DNA of 7,654 nt from an uncultured Collinsella sp. (lineage in GTDB: Bacteria > Actinomycetota > Coriobacteriia > Coriobacteriales > Coriobacteriaceae), in assembly GCA_900552185.1 (NCBI GenBank), contig URYT01000088.1, forward strand, positions 1-7,654, given 5' to 3'. The notes under the pieces are model-generated. The model worked only from the letters and a program-made list of their open reading frames with translations. It was not told the DNA's origin and did not search any database. The position numbers were made by a program, and so were the translations under genes. This document shows, piece by piece, positions 1 through 5,669 of the stretch (its first letter is position 1; the number at the start of each line of letters is the position of its first letter).

Positions 1-273
1 GGCGGTGGTGGCGCCGGGGCGGACGATGCTCTCCCAGGCGATGTCGTAAACGCTATCGTACAGTTCATCGGCATCCTGAGCCTCAAAGCGCCCGAGTACC
101 ACGAACACGCGGCTCGCCAGGCGCGACCACAGGCATGCTTGGTAGCCTTCTTCGAGCTCGCCCTCAAACGTAGCGCGGCCCTTCAGCCGGCGAACATGCG
201 AAAGCCCGAGGCGTTTAAGCTCATCGGCGAGTGCGGACTCAAAGCCCTCGGGGCAGCTTGCGTAAAATTCCAT
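1..273 (-). CDS. rlmKL: Bifunctional 23S rRNA methyltransferase RlmK/RlmL, N-terminal fragment
   Basis: Only the first 91 codons are in the window; the gene runs off the left edge. Translation starts MEFYASCPEGFESALADELK and contains CLWSRLASRVFVVLGRF followed by DADELYDSVYDIAWE. This matches the N-terminal ferredoxin-like and THUMP region of RlmL-type enzymes. In that family the THUMP domain binds RNA, a following Rossmann domain makes m2G2445, and in fused forms a C-terminal domain makes m7G2069 of 23S rRNA. The catalytic domains are outside the window, so whether the RlmK half is present cannot be seen. The ATG at 273 is preceded by AGAGAGG at a good distance. A perfect TATAAT lies on the minus strand at 301-306, about 28 bases upstream of the start, and would serve as its -10 box. 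The gene is divergent from the HAD phosphatase. The family call is firm; the exact rlmL versus rlmKL assignment is inferred. Confidence 0.82.
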   Translation of the reverse strand, partial: MEFYASCPEGFESALADELKRLGLSHVRRLKGRATFEGELEEGYQACLWSRLASRVFVVLGRFEAQDADELYDSVYDIAWESIVRPGATTA

Positions 274-348
274 GGGTGACCTCTCTGGTTGCGTCGCTCC
301 ATTATATGATGGATGCGTCGTTTGCCCTTATCCTCGAAAGGAACCCAT
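274..348. promoter_or_regulatory. Short divergent promoter region, rlmKL / HAD phosphatase
   Basis: This 75-base gap separates two divergent starts. On the minus strand 301-306 reads TATAAT, a consensus -10 for rlmKL, without a clear -35. On the plus strand 305-310 reads TATGAT, a possible -10 for the HAD gene, again without a good -35. The two boxes overlap, so the promoters may compete. GAAAGGAA at 336-343 is the ribosome binding site that selects the ATG at 349. Confidence 0.5.
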
Positions 349-1176
349 ATGATTGATGCGTGCCCCGAATCCGCTGTGCTCTTTTTTGACGTGGACGGCA
401 CGCTAACGTCGTTCGATCCCGACAACATGACCGACAAGGACTTCGGTGCAGTCCATCCGTCGAAGGCCGTTGTCGATGCATTTGGTCGCCTGCGCAATGC
501 GGGTCACCGGGCATTTATCTGCACGGGTCGTCCCTTGTGGCTGATTGCCGATGGCCTGCGCGCGCTGAACCCGGCGGGTGTCGTTGCCATGGCGGGAGCT
601 ACGCTCGAGGTCGAGGGCCGCGTGGTACACGAGGACTGCTTTGACGAGGACATTGTTGAGGAGCTTGTACGTCGCGTTGTGGATGCCGGCATCGAGGTTT
701 TTTTCGAGTCCAATGCTGCGACCTTTGCCCTGGAACCAGCGGGTGTTGAGCAGTCGTCTCTGATCGGCACTTCTGTGGTGCACAGCGCCGAGGAAATGCG
801 CGTCGACGGCCGTCTGCGCGTGGGCAAGGTATGCCTCAATGTGCCCAGTTTGGCTCGCGTAGCCAACGATGATGGCTTTATCGAGCGCTATTTTGAGGCC
901 TGCAACACCGGTGGCCAGAATCGCGAGCTGAGCCCCAAGGGCATCAACAAGGGCGTGGGCGTGGCGCGAGCGCTGACGTATCTGGGCCGCGAGGGAAATG
1001 CGCGCACCTTTGGCTTTGGCGATTCGGGCAACGACCTGGGCATGCTCGCTGCCGTCGAGACGGCTGTCGCCATGGGCAATGCCATGCCCGAGGTCAAGGC
1101 GATTGCCGACTACGTGACCGACGATGTCGCACACGACGGCACCGTCACCGCTATGCGCCACTTTGGGTTGATTTAA
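349..1176 (+). CDS. Cof-type HAD-superfamily (IIB) sugar-phosphatase-like hydrolase
   Basis: This is a 275-aa cytoplasmic hydrolase. All four HAD motifs are visible. Motif I is FFDVDGTL, with the nucleophile Asp14 and acid/base Asp16. Motif II is ICTGRP with Thr59. Motif III is SPKGINKG with Lys197/Lys201. Motif IV is GFGDSGNDLGML with Asp225 and Asp229, which bind Mg2+. The large insertion between motifs II and III (about residues 80-190) is the type IIB cap seen in Cof/YbjI/YidA phosphatases, which dephosphorylate sugar phosphates, FMN or PLP. The substrate cannot be read from sequence. I chose the ATG at 349 because AAAGGA lies 6 bases before it and the HAD motif starts within 14 residues. 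An upstream in-frame ATG at 313 has no comparable site and would add 12 residues not expected in the family. It is a single gene, divergent from rlmKL and convergent with deoR. A functional link to the PTS operon is possible but not shown. Confidence 0.85.
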   Translation: MIDACPESAVLFFDVDGTLTSFDPDNMTDKDFGAVHPSKAVVDAFGRLRNAGHRAFICTGRPLWLIADGLRALNPAGVVAMAGATLEVEGRVVHEDCFDEDIVEELVRRVVDAGIEVFFESNAATFALEPAGVEQSSLIGTSVVHSAEEMRVDGRLRVGKVCLNVPSLARVANDDGFIERYFEACNTGGQNRELSPKGINKGVGVARALTYLGREGNARTFGFGDSGNDLGMLAAVETAVAMGNAMPEVKAIADYVTDDVAHDGTVTAMRHFGLI

Positions 1177-1177
1177 T

Positions 1178-1221
1178 AAATGGCCGGGTCGCCTGCAGTG
1201 GGGGGGGCGACCCGGCCATTT
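1178..1221. terminator. Bidirectional terminator between HAD gene and deoR
   Basis: Two perfect 16-base arms (1178-1193 and 1206-1221) with outer AAATGG and inner GGTCGCC sequence enclose a 12-base loop containing six consecutive G. The arms begin two bases after the HAD stop codon and end four bases before the deoR stop codon. The AT-rich outer ends of the stem give T-rich exits on both strands, although neither has a long uninterrupted T run. It fits a shared terminator for convergent genes. Confidence 0.8.
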
Positions 1222-1224
1222 GAG

Positions 1225-2016
1225 CTATTTTGCAATATAGAGCTTGGGATGACTGCGGCTGCTCTCGATCGCCGCCGTCATGATGCCCTCGTCGTCTCCG
1301 TCAACGATGATGCCATCGAGGTCATCGATCTGCGCGGACTGATAAAAACTGGTCTTGTTGAACTTTCCCTGGTCAACCATCATGTAACCCTGGTTTGAGT
1401 TGGTCAGGTACATATGCTTGATCATGGCTGAGAAGTCGTGCTCGACGGTAAAACCGTGGTCGGGGTGGAATCCGTCGGCACTGACAAACGCCTTGTCGGC
1501 ATGTAGTTTGCTCATGCAGTCGAGCGTTAGTGCGCCCGCGAGATAGAGGTGACCCTTGCGCACAGAGCCGCCCAGCAACACTACCGAAGCATTGGGGAGA
1601 TTGAAGCTGGCGTAGTTCGCGATTGCAAGATCGCCGGTGATAATGGTGATCTCACGCTTGTCCATGAGGGCCTTAGCGAAGTAAAAGCCTGTGGTGCCGA
1701 TATCAATTACCAGAACATCGCCATCATCAACAAGAGTTGCTGCGGTTGCGGCGATGGCCTCCTTGGCCTCGACTTGGACATTGATGCGCTCCTCGGGATA
1801 CGAGATTGCGTTGGAGCGAGAAAGTGATACCGCTCCGCCGCGTACGCGACGCAGCTTGCCTTCGGATTCCAGCGAGACGAGGTCGTGTCGTGCGGTGACT
1901 TCCGAAACCGAAAAACGGCGAACGATGTCGGATACCGAGATATTTGGCTTTTCGGCCAGCCAGTTCATAATAAATCGCTGACGCTCGGCCGGTGAAAGGT
2001 CTGAAGTAGATGCCAT
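1225..2016 (-). CDS. DeoR/GlpR-family transcriptional repressor
   Basis: This 263-aa protein has the DeoR two-domain layout. The winged helix-turn-helix covers about residues 8-62, with the recognition region ISVSDIVRRFSVSEVTARHDL and the family hallmark L-x-x-x-G-x-L-x-R...GGA. The C-terminal DeoRC sugar-phosphate-binding domain covers about residues 80-240 and includes VLVIDIGTTG, ITIITGDLAIANY, VVLLGGSVRK and ADKAFVSADGF. Members usually repress nearby sugar genes and release DNA when a phosphorylated intermediate binds. The start at 2016 is supported by AAAAGGAG six bases upstream; a longer in-frame extension to 2163 has no site and runs through the promoter. It is divergent from the transaldolase-PTS operon, which is its most likely target. 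A palindrome over its own promoter suggests autoregulation. The inducer is unknown, probably the phosphorylated PTS substrate or a downstream pentose phosphate. Confidence 0.9.
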   Translation of the reverse strand: MASTSDLSPAERQRFIMNWLAEKPNISVSDIVRRFSVSEVTARHDLVSLESEGKLRRVRGGAVSLSRSNAISYPEERINVQVEAKEAIAATAATLVDDGDVLVIDIGTTGFYFAKALMDKREITIITGDLAIANYASFNLPNASVVLLGGSVRKGHLYLAGALTLDCMSKLHADKAFVSADGFHPDHGFTVEHDFSAMIKHMYLTNSNQGYMMVDQGKFNKTSFYQSAQIDDLDGIIVDGDDEGIMTAAIESSRSHPKLYIAK

Positions 2017-2033
2017 ATGCCGCTCCTTTTGAA

Positions 2034-2094
2034 CGAAAGGCAAAAGATGCGCCTTTCGTAATCGAAATATAACGTATCGATATGAAAAGAACAA
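2034..2094 (-). promoter_or_regulatory. deoR promoter with overlapping operator-like palindrome
   Basis: Read on the minus strand, TTGTTC (2094-2089), a 17-base spacer and TATATT (2071-2066) form a plausible sigma-70 promoter for deoR. A palindrome with arms TTTCG and CGAAA around TAAT (2054-2067) overlaps the -10 box and the expected transcription start. This is where an autoregulatory operator would sit, and it resembles the TTTCG/CGAAA type of half-site used by GlpR-like DeoR proteins. A second inverted repeat, CGAAAGGC at 2034-2041 and GCCTTTCG at 2051-2058, lies in the leader. A further 8-bp palindrome TATCGATA (2075-2082) lies in the spacer. Binding is inferred. Confidence 0.5.
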
Positions 2095-2248
2095 GGCAAA
2101 ATCGAATGAATCAAATGGACGGAATGGCATGTCCTGAATGCATATGTAGCAGATAGTTCGCACTTAAATAGCGTATAGAGGGTCTTGTTCTGAAGGTGCC
2201 GCCCAAAAGAAGTACGTTCACACCCGATATTCGACCGTTCACGGAAAG

Positions 2249-2340
2249 TTGACAATTGAGCTTTCGATAGCTTTTGAAATGGTTTATAAAAGAAAACCGA
2301 AAAGCTTTTGAAACAAAGGAGAAGGCTTTCGATAGCAATA
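2249..2340 (+). promoter_or_regulatory. Promoter and repeat array (putative DeoR operators) of the transaldolase-PTS operon
   Basis: A consensus -35 TTGACA is at 2249-2254. The -10 is unclear: TTTTGA at 2272 gives 17-base spacing, while TATAAA at 2285 would need a different -35. Overlapping this is a set of related repeats. GCTTTCGATAGC occurs exactly twice (2260-2271 and 2325-2336), and AGCTTTTGAAA occurs exactly twice (2269-2279 and 2303-2313). Taken together there are four CTTTYGAWA units starting at 2261, 2271, 2305 and 2326, offset by 10, 34 and 21 bases, close to whole helical turns. This is consistent with cooperative binding of a DeoR repressor on one DNA face. The rest of 2095-2248 shows no gene or clear element. 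Confidence 0.5.
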
Positions 2341-2364
2341 GTGCTAGATGAGAAAGGACCGAAT

Positions 2365-3075
2365 ATGGCGATCAAGGTGTTTGCCGACGGCGCTAACCTC
2401 GAAGGCATGCTTGACATGCATGACAATGGCAACGTTCAGGGCTTCACGACCAATCCTTCCCTTATGAAGGCCGGCGGCGTGACCGACTACCGCGCTTTTG
2501 CCAAGACGGTTCTTGAGCACATTACCGATGTGTCGGTTTCTTTTGAGGTTTTCGCTGATGACGAGGCTGGTATGGAGGCCGAGGCTCGCGAGATTGCAAC
2601 CTGGGCAGACAACGTCTATGTTAAGATTCCGGCGCTCAACACCAAGGGTGAGTCCACTGCCGCGCTGGTCAAGCGCCTTTCTTCCGACGGCATCAAGGTG
2701 AATGTCACCACTATCTTCACGCCCGAGCAGGTCGACGAGTTCGTCGATGCCGTTTCTGCCGAGACCCCCTCTATTCTGTCCATCTTTGCCGGTCGCATTG
2801 CCGATACCGGCGTCGATCCGCTGCCCCTCATGGCGGAGTCCGTAAAGAAGGCTGCCGTTAAGCCTGCTGCCGAGGTTCTCTGGGCGTCTACGCGCGAGGT
2901 CCTCAATATCTTCCAGGCGGAGTCCGTTGGATGCCAGATCATTACGGTCCCCAATGCCATTCTTGCCAAGCGCAAGAATTTCGGGAAAGATTTGCTTGAG
3001 TACTCGCTTGATACGGTCAAGGGCTTTGCCCGCGACGTTCAGGCGCTTGGTTTCCATATCCTGCCTGAGGAGTAG
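2365..3075 (+). CDS. Transaldolase (short TAL/FSA-type), first copy
   Basis: This 236-aa cytoplasmic TIM-barrel enzyme belongs to the short transaldolase / fructose-6-phosphate aldolase superfamily. Conserved features are VFADGAN (Asp8), GFTTNPSLM (Asn30) and YVKIP with the Schiff-base Lys87. Glu61 in SFEVFAD and Phe118 in TTIFTP occupy the positions that are Glu and Phe in true transaldolases but Gln and Tyr in E. coli FSA. Transaldolase activity (sedoheptulose-7-P + G3P to E4P + F6P) is therefore more likely than aldolase activity. The start at 2365 has AAAGGA six bases upstream; an in-frame ATG at 2308 lies inside the operator array and is rejected. It is the first gene of the operon, and its stop codon overlaps the ribosome binding site of EIIA nine bases before that start. 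It is a paralog of the gene at 5670-6374 (about 81% identity without gaps by hand alignment), but its codons end in T more often. Confidence 0.9.
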   Translation: MAIKVFADGANLEGMLDMHDNGNVQGFTTNPSLMKAGGVTDYRAFAKTVLEHITDVSVSFEVFADDEAGMEAEAREIATWADNVYVKIPALNTKGESTAALVKRLSSDGIKVNVTTIFTPEQVDEFVDAVSAETPSILSIFAGRIADTGVDPLPLMAESVKKAAVKPAAEVLWASTREVLNIFQAESVGCQIITVPNAILAKRKNFGKDLLEYSLDTVKGFARDVQALGFHILPEE

Positions 3076-3084
3076 GGGACGAGC

Positions 3085-3531
3085 ATGTTGACCGATCTTC
3101 TTAAACCTGAGCTTGTTGCCTGCCATGTCAAGGCCTCCGATTGGGAGGAAGCGATCAAGGCATGCGGTAAGTTGCTCGTAGACGCTGGCAAATGCGACCA
3201 GAGCTATGTTGACGCCATGATTTCATCGGTTCACAAATTCGGCCCCTATATGGTCTTGGAAGAGGGCATCGCCATGCCCCACGCTCAGGCAGATGGCAAT
3301 GTGAGTGAAGCGGGAATCTGTATCGTCACGCTTGACCCTGCCGTTGCGTTTGGACACGAGGATTTCGATCCGGTTCACGTGCTCGTGGGTATTTGCGCAC
3401 CCGACCCCAAGGCTCATCTTGGCTGCTTGGCGGAGCTTTCGCAGATGTTTGAGGACGAGGACTGCGTTGCCAAGCTCAGCGCATGCGATACGCCCGAGCA
3501 GGTTTTGGAGACCATGCGTTCATTCTTTTAG
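3085..3531 (+). CDS. PTS sugar transporter subunit IIA (mannitol/fructose/ascorbate-type, UlaC-like)
   Basis: This 148-aa soluble EIIA domain is of the PTS_EIIA_2 type. The phosphorylation motif GIAMPHAQ puts the acceptor His at residue 66, which takes phosphate from HPr and passes it to EIIB. Other family marks are VLEEGIAMPHA, the VxVLVGICAPD-like strand followed by HLGCLAELSQMF, and a C-terminal TPEQVLE helix. The length agrees with UlaC-type EIIA (about 150 aa). The ATG at 3085 is preceded by AGGGG at 3074-3078, which begins within the transaldolase stop codon, so the two genes are probably translationally coupled. EIIB and EIIC follow on the same strand. The downstream gap of 75 bases contains two hairpins that may set the ratio of subunits. 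Family assignment is firm; the sugar is not readable from EIIA. Confidence 0.9.
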   Translation: MLTDLLKPELVACHVKASDWEEAIKACGKLLVDAGKCDQSYVDAMISSVHKFGPYMVLEEGIAMPHAQADGNVSEAGICIVTLDPAVAFGHEDFDPVHVLVGICAPDPKAHLGCLAELSQMFEDEDCVAKLSACDTPEQVLETMRSFF

Positions 3532-3543
3532 GCCTTAATGGCA

Positions 3544-3583
3544 CGGCGATGCGTCGCCGCTTTTGGATAGACGGAAAACCGTC
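3544..3583 (+). other. Tandem small hairpins in the EIIA-EIIB gap
   Basis: CGGCGA/TCGCCG (3544-3549 and 3554-3559) forms a 6-bp GC-rich stem with a TGCG loop, followed by CTTTT. Ten bases further, GACGG/CCGTC (3570-3574 and 3579-3583) forms a second stem with an AAAA loop. The first is too short for confident termination. Partial attenuation or an mRNA processing/stability site between subunits is plausible. Confidence 0.45.
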
Positions 3584-3606
3584 ACGTGTAGGAGAGGAAG
3601 GTTGCC

Positions 3607-3882
3607 ATGCATATCATCACCGTATGCGGAAACGGCATCGGGTCTAGCCTGATGCTCGCTGGCAAAGTCGAGGAGCTTTGCGAGGAGGAGGGCATCAAGG
3701 CCGACGTTGAGTCTATGGACCTGAACGGTGCTTCTTCCGCAAATCCGGATCTGTTCATTACCGTTAAGGAGCTCGCTCCCGAGCTCCACGGCAACGTTGT
3801 GATCGTTCGCAGCTATGTGAACAAGAAGAAGATCCGCGAAGACGCCCTCGAGGCAATCAAAGCGGCCGCCGCTAACGCCTAA
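3607..3882 (+). CDS. PTS sugar transporter subunit IIB (ascorbate-type, UlaB-like)
   Basis: This 91-aa EIIB protein has the Rossmann-like fold of the ascorbate/galactitol class. The N-terminal strand ends in the phosphocysteine loop VCGNGIGSSLML, with the active Cys at residue 7. The CGNG-x-GSS loop is characteristic of UlaB/SgaB proteins. Later strands are visible as DLFITVKEL and NVVIVRSYVNK, and the C-terminus is an Ala-rich helix. It takes phosphate from His66 of the neighbouring EIIA and passes it to the substrate carried by EIIC. The length is normal for a stand-alone EIIB. The start at 3607 is set by AGGAAGG (3595-3601) five bases upstream. The EIIC gene follows after 71 bases that hold a stable hairpin. 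Confidence is high because the motif and the gene order agree. Confidence 0.92.
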   Translation: MHIITVCGNGIGSSLMLAGKVEELCEEEGIKADVESMDLNGASSANPDLFITVKELAPELHGNVVIVRSYVNKKKIREDALEAIKAAAANA

Positions 3883-3896
3883 AGCGGCACAAAAAA

Positions 3897-3928
3897 GGGC
3901 GGTTCCCTGTGGAAGAGGGAACCGCGCC
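3897..3928 (+). other. Stable stem-loop in the EIIB-EIIC gap
   Basis: GCGGTTCCCT (3899-3908) pairs perfectly with AGGGAACCGC (3916-3925) around a 7-base loop. Two further G-C pairs are possible past a single bulged G. No T tract follows, so it is not a normal intrinsic terminator. It sits 25 bases before the EIIC start and ahead of its AAAGGA site. It could stabilise the upstream mRNA or slow ribosome entry for the membrane subunit. A GTG at 3909 lies in the loop and is not a likely start. Confidence 0.6.
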
Positions 3929-3953
3929 CACGTTAGAGAGAAAGGAAGCGCAG

Positions 3954-5345
3954 ATGCAAGCCATCCTTCCCATACTTGAGTTTATCCAATCGATTCTGAC
4001 TAAGCCAGCGTGGATCATGGGTCTGTTTGCCTTTGTGGGCCTTGTTGCGCTCAAGCGCCCTGCCCACAAGGTGATGACGGGAACCCTGAAGCCCATTCTT
4101 GGTTACATCATGCTGTCTGCCGGCGCTGCTGTTGTTCAGGAGAACCTTGCTCCGCTGGGTACCTTCATCGAGACCGGTTTCCACATCACCGGCGTCGTGC
4201 CCAACAACGAGGTCGTCGTTTCGATGGCTCAGAGCGTCCTCGGCGTTCAGACCATGATGATCCTGATTCTCGGCTACGTCGTGAACATTATCATTGCCCG
4301 TTTTACCAAGTTTAAGTACATCTTCCTGACGGGCCATCACAGCATGTTCATGGCTTGCCTGCTGTCTGCCGTTCTGCAGGCATCTGGCTTCCAGGATGTC
4401 CAGCTTGTCATCGTGGGCGGCATGTTCCTGGGCCTCGTGAGCGCTATGCTTCCCGCCGTCGGTCAGCGTTTCACCGAGAAGGTTACCGATGGCGATGAAA
4501 TCGCCATGGGCCACTTCGGTTCACTCGCCTATTACATCTCCGCTGCAGTCGGTACGCTTTTTGCTAAGGACGCCGAGGAGAACAGCACCGAGAAGATCGA
4601 GGTTCCCGAGAAGTTCTCCTTCCTGCGCGACACCACCATCTCCACGGCTCTTACCATGGCCTTCTTCTACCTGGTTACCGCTTTCGCCGCTTACATCGCA
4701 GATCCTGCGGTCGTTACCAAGACCGCTGGCGGCGACAATGTAATCGTCTACGCCCTGACCTGTGCCCTGTCCTTCGCCGTCGGTGTCACTATCGTCTACA
4801 ACGGCGTTCGTATGATCCTTGCCGACCTGGTCCCGGCTTTCCAGGGCATCTCCAACAAGCTGATCCCCGGCGCCATTCCCGCCGTCGACTGCGCCGTCTT
4901 CTTCCCCTATGCTCCCACCGCCGTCATCCTCGGCTTTGTTGCCTCCTTCATCGGTGGCGTGGTCGGTATGTTCATCGTGGGCGCTACCCTGGGCATCTTC
5001 ATCATCCCGGGCATGGTTCCCCACTTCTTCTGCGGTGCTACCGCCGGCATCTACGGCAATGCCACCGGCGGTCGCAAGGGCGCAGCTCTTGGCGCTTTCG
5101 TCAACGGCCTGCTCATCACCTTTGCCCCGGCCCTGCTCCTGCCCGTTCTTGACGTCTTTGGCTTCAAGAACACTACGTTCGGCGACTTCGACTTCTCCGT
5201 CATTGGTATTACGCTCGGCCGCGCTGCCGAGGCCTTCGGTACCACCGGTGTCTACGCGATTCTCGCAGTCCTTCTGGTCGTCGCCTTCGTCCCCAACTTT
5301 ATCCACACCAAGGGCGCTGTGATCAACCACGTTGAGGAAGAGTAA
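3954..5345 (+). CDS. PTS transporter subunit IIC, UlaA/SgaT (ascorbate) family
   Basis: This 463-aa polytopic inner-membrane permease resembles E. coli UlaA along its length. Landmarks in order are the N-terminal membrane segments (about 16-60), LTGHH at 125-129, VTDGDE at 177-182 in a cytoplasmic stretch, the loop GVRMILADLVPAFQGISNKLIPG, and AVDCA with Asp312. As I recall, Asp312 matches the substrate-contacting Asp314 of UlaA. Two glycine-rich membrane blocks and a charged tail ending HVEEE follow. UlaA is a dimer with about 11 membrane segments per chain and carries L-ascorbate while EIIB phosphorylates it. I chose the ATG at 3954 because AAAGGA lies seven bases upstream; the longer GTG start falls inside a hairpin loop. 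It is the last gene of the operon and is followed by a terminator. Related permeases may carry other sugars or polyols, and the transaldolase partner makes ascorbate itself uncertain. Confidence 0.9.
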   Translation: MQAILPILEFIQSILTKPAWIMGLFAFVGLVALKRPAHKVMTGTLKPILGYIMLSAGAAVVQENLAPLGTFIETGFHITGVVPNNEVVVSMAQSVLGVQTMMILILGYVVNIIIARFTKFKYIFLTGHHSMFMACLLSAVLQASGFQDVQLVIVGGMFLGLVSAMLPAVGQRFTEKVTDGDEIAMGHFGSLAYYISAAVGTLFAKDAEENSTEKIEVPEKFSFLRDTTISTALTMAFFYLVTAFAAYIADPAVVTKTAGGDNVIVYALTCALSFAVGVTIVYNGVRMILADLVPAFQGISNKLIPGAIPAVDCAVFFPYAPTAVILGFVASFIGGVVGMFIVGATLGIFIIPGMVPHFFCGATAGIYGNATGGRKGAALGAFVNGLLITFAPALLLPVLDVFGFKNTTFGDFDFSVIGITLGRAAEAFGTTGVYAILAVLLVVAFVPNFIHTKGAVINHVEEE

Positions 5346-5402
5346 TCCAGGCATACGTTAAGCCCTAATCGGGCGGAGCTCCGATAACCGGCTCCTACAC
5401 GG

Positions 5403-5439
5403 AAGCGGTGACGTCTCAAATGAGGCGTCACCGCTTTTT
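5403..5439 (+). terminator. Intrinsic terminator of the transaldolase-PTS operon
   Basis: Fifteen-base arms (5403-5417 and 5422-5436) with one G-T wobble enclose an AAAT loop and run into TTTTT at 5435-5439. It starts 57 bases after the EIIC stop codon. Two weaker stems precede it, GCCC/GGGC at 5362-5374 and GGAGC/GCTCC at 5375-5395. The strong stem plus T run gives a clear end to the operon and separates it from the second transaldolase. Confidence 0.93.
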
Positions 5440-5669
5440 GCTTTGGAGTGGTTGTGAAAACGCACCGGTGAAGCGCTGTCTCTGCGCCGCGAACGGAATC
5501 AACCGCGATGATCAGCAAAAACGTTTTGCCGCTGGGGCGGCGATATAAAAATGGTAAATCTGCAAAACCATTCGCCGAGAAGATAAAAACCCGCAGCTCA
5601 CGCCTTGATAAACATAGGTAAAGTGTTTAGCAGCTTACCGGCCGTATGCAGGCGAAAGGAATCAGGCAG
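5440..5669 (+). promoter_or_regulatory. 5' region of the second transaldolase with operator-like inverted repeats
   Basis: This is a 230-base gene-free stretch. GCAAAA/TTTTGC around ACG (5515-5529) is an inverted repeat that also contains the CG-centred palindrome AAAACGTTTT, similar in style to LacI-family operators. AATGGT and ACCATT (5550-5555 and 5567-5572) form a second pair with an 11-base spacer. Possible promoter elements are TATAAA at 5544-5549 with no clear -35, and TTGATA at 5605-5610 followed 17 bases later by a weak TAGCAG. The CTTTYGAWA repeats seen before the first copy are absent, so regulation probably differs. AAAGGA at 5655-5660 is the ribosome binding site. Confidence 0.4.

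Noticed and set aside
403..1161. 252-aa open frame on the minus strand
   Set aside because: It lies antisense to the HAD phosphatase, which has all four catalytic motifs and a good ribosome binding site.
1194..1205. G-run in the terminator loop as a possible G-quadruplex or phase-variable tract
   Set aside because: It is a single G run without the additional runs needed for a quadruplex, and it sits in an intergenic terminator loop where slippage would not alter a reading frame.
2285..2290. TATAAA as the main -10 of the transaldolase-PTS operon
   Set aside because: It is 30 bases from the perfect TTGACA and has only a poor -35 (TTTCGA) of its own, so I left the -10 open.
2344..3126. 260-aa open frame on the minus strand
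   Set aside because: It lies antisense to the first transaldolase and the EIIA start, with no recognisable domain.
4521..5354. 277-aa open frame on the minus strand
   Set aside because: It is the exact antisense of the EIIC gene, with an acidic Gly/Asp/Glu-rich translation produced by the C/G-ending codons of the real gene. No ribosome binding site or family resemblance was seen.
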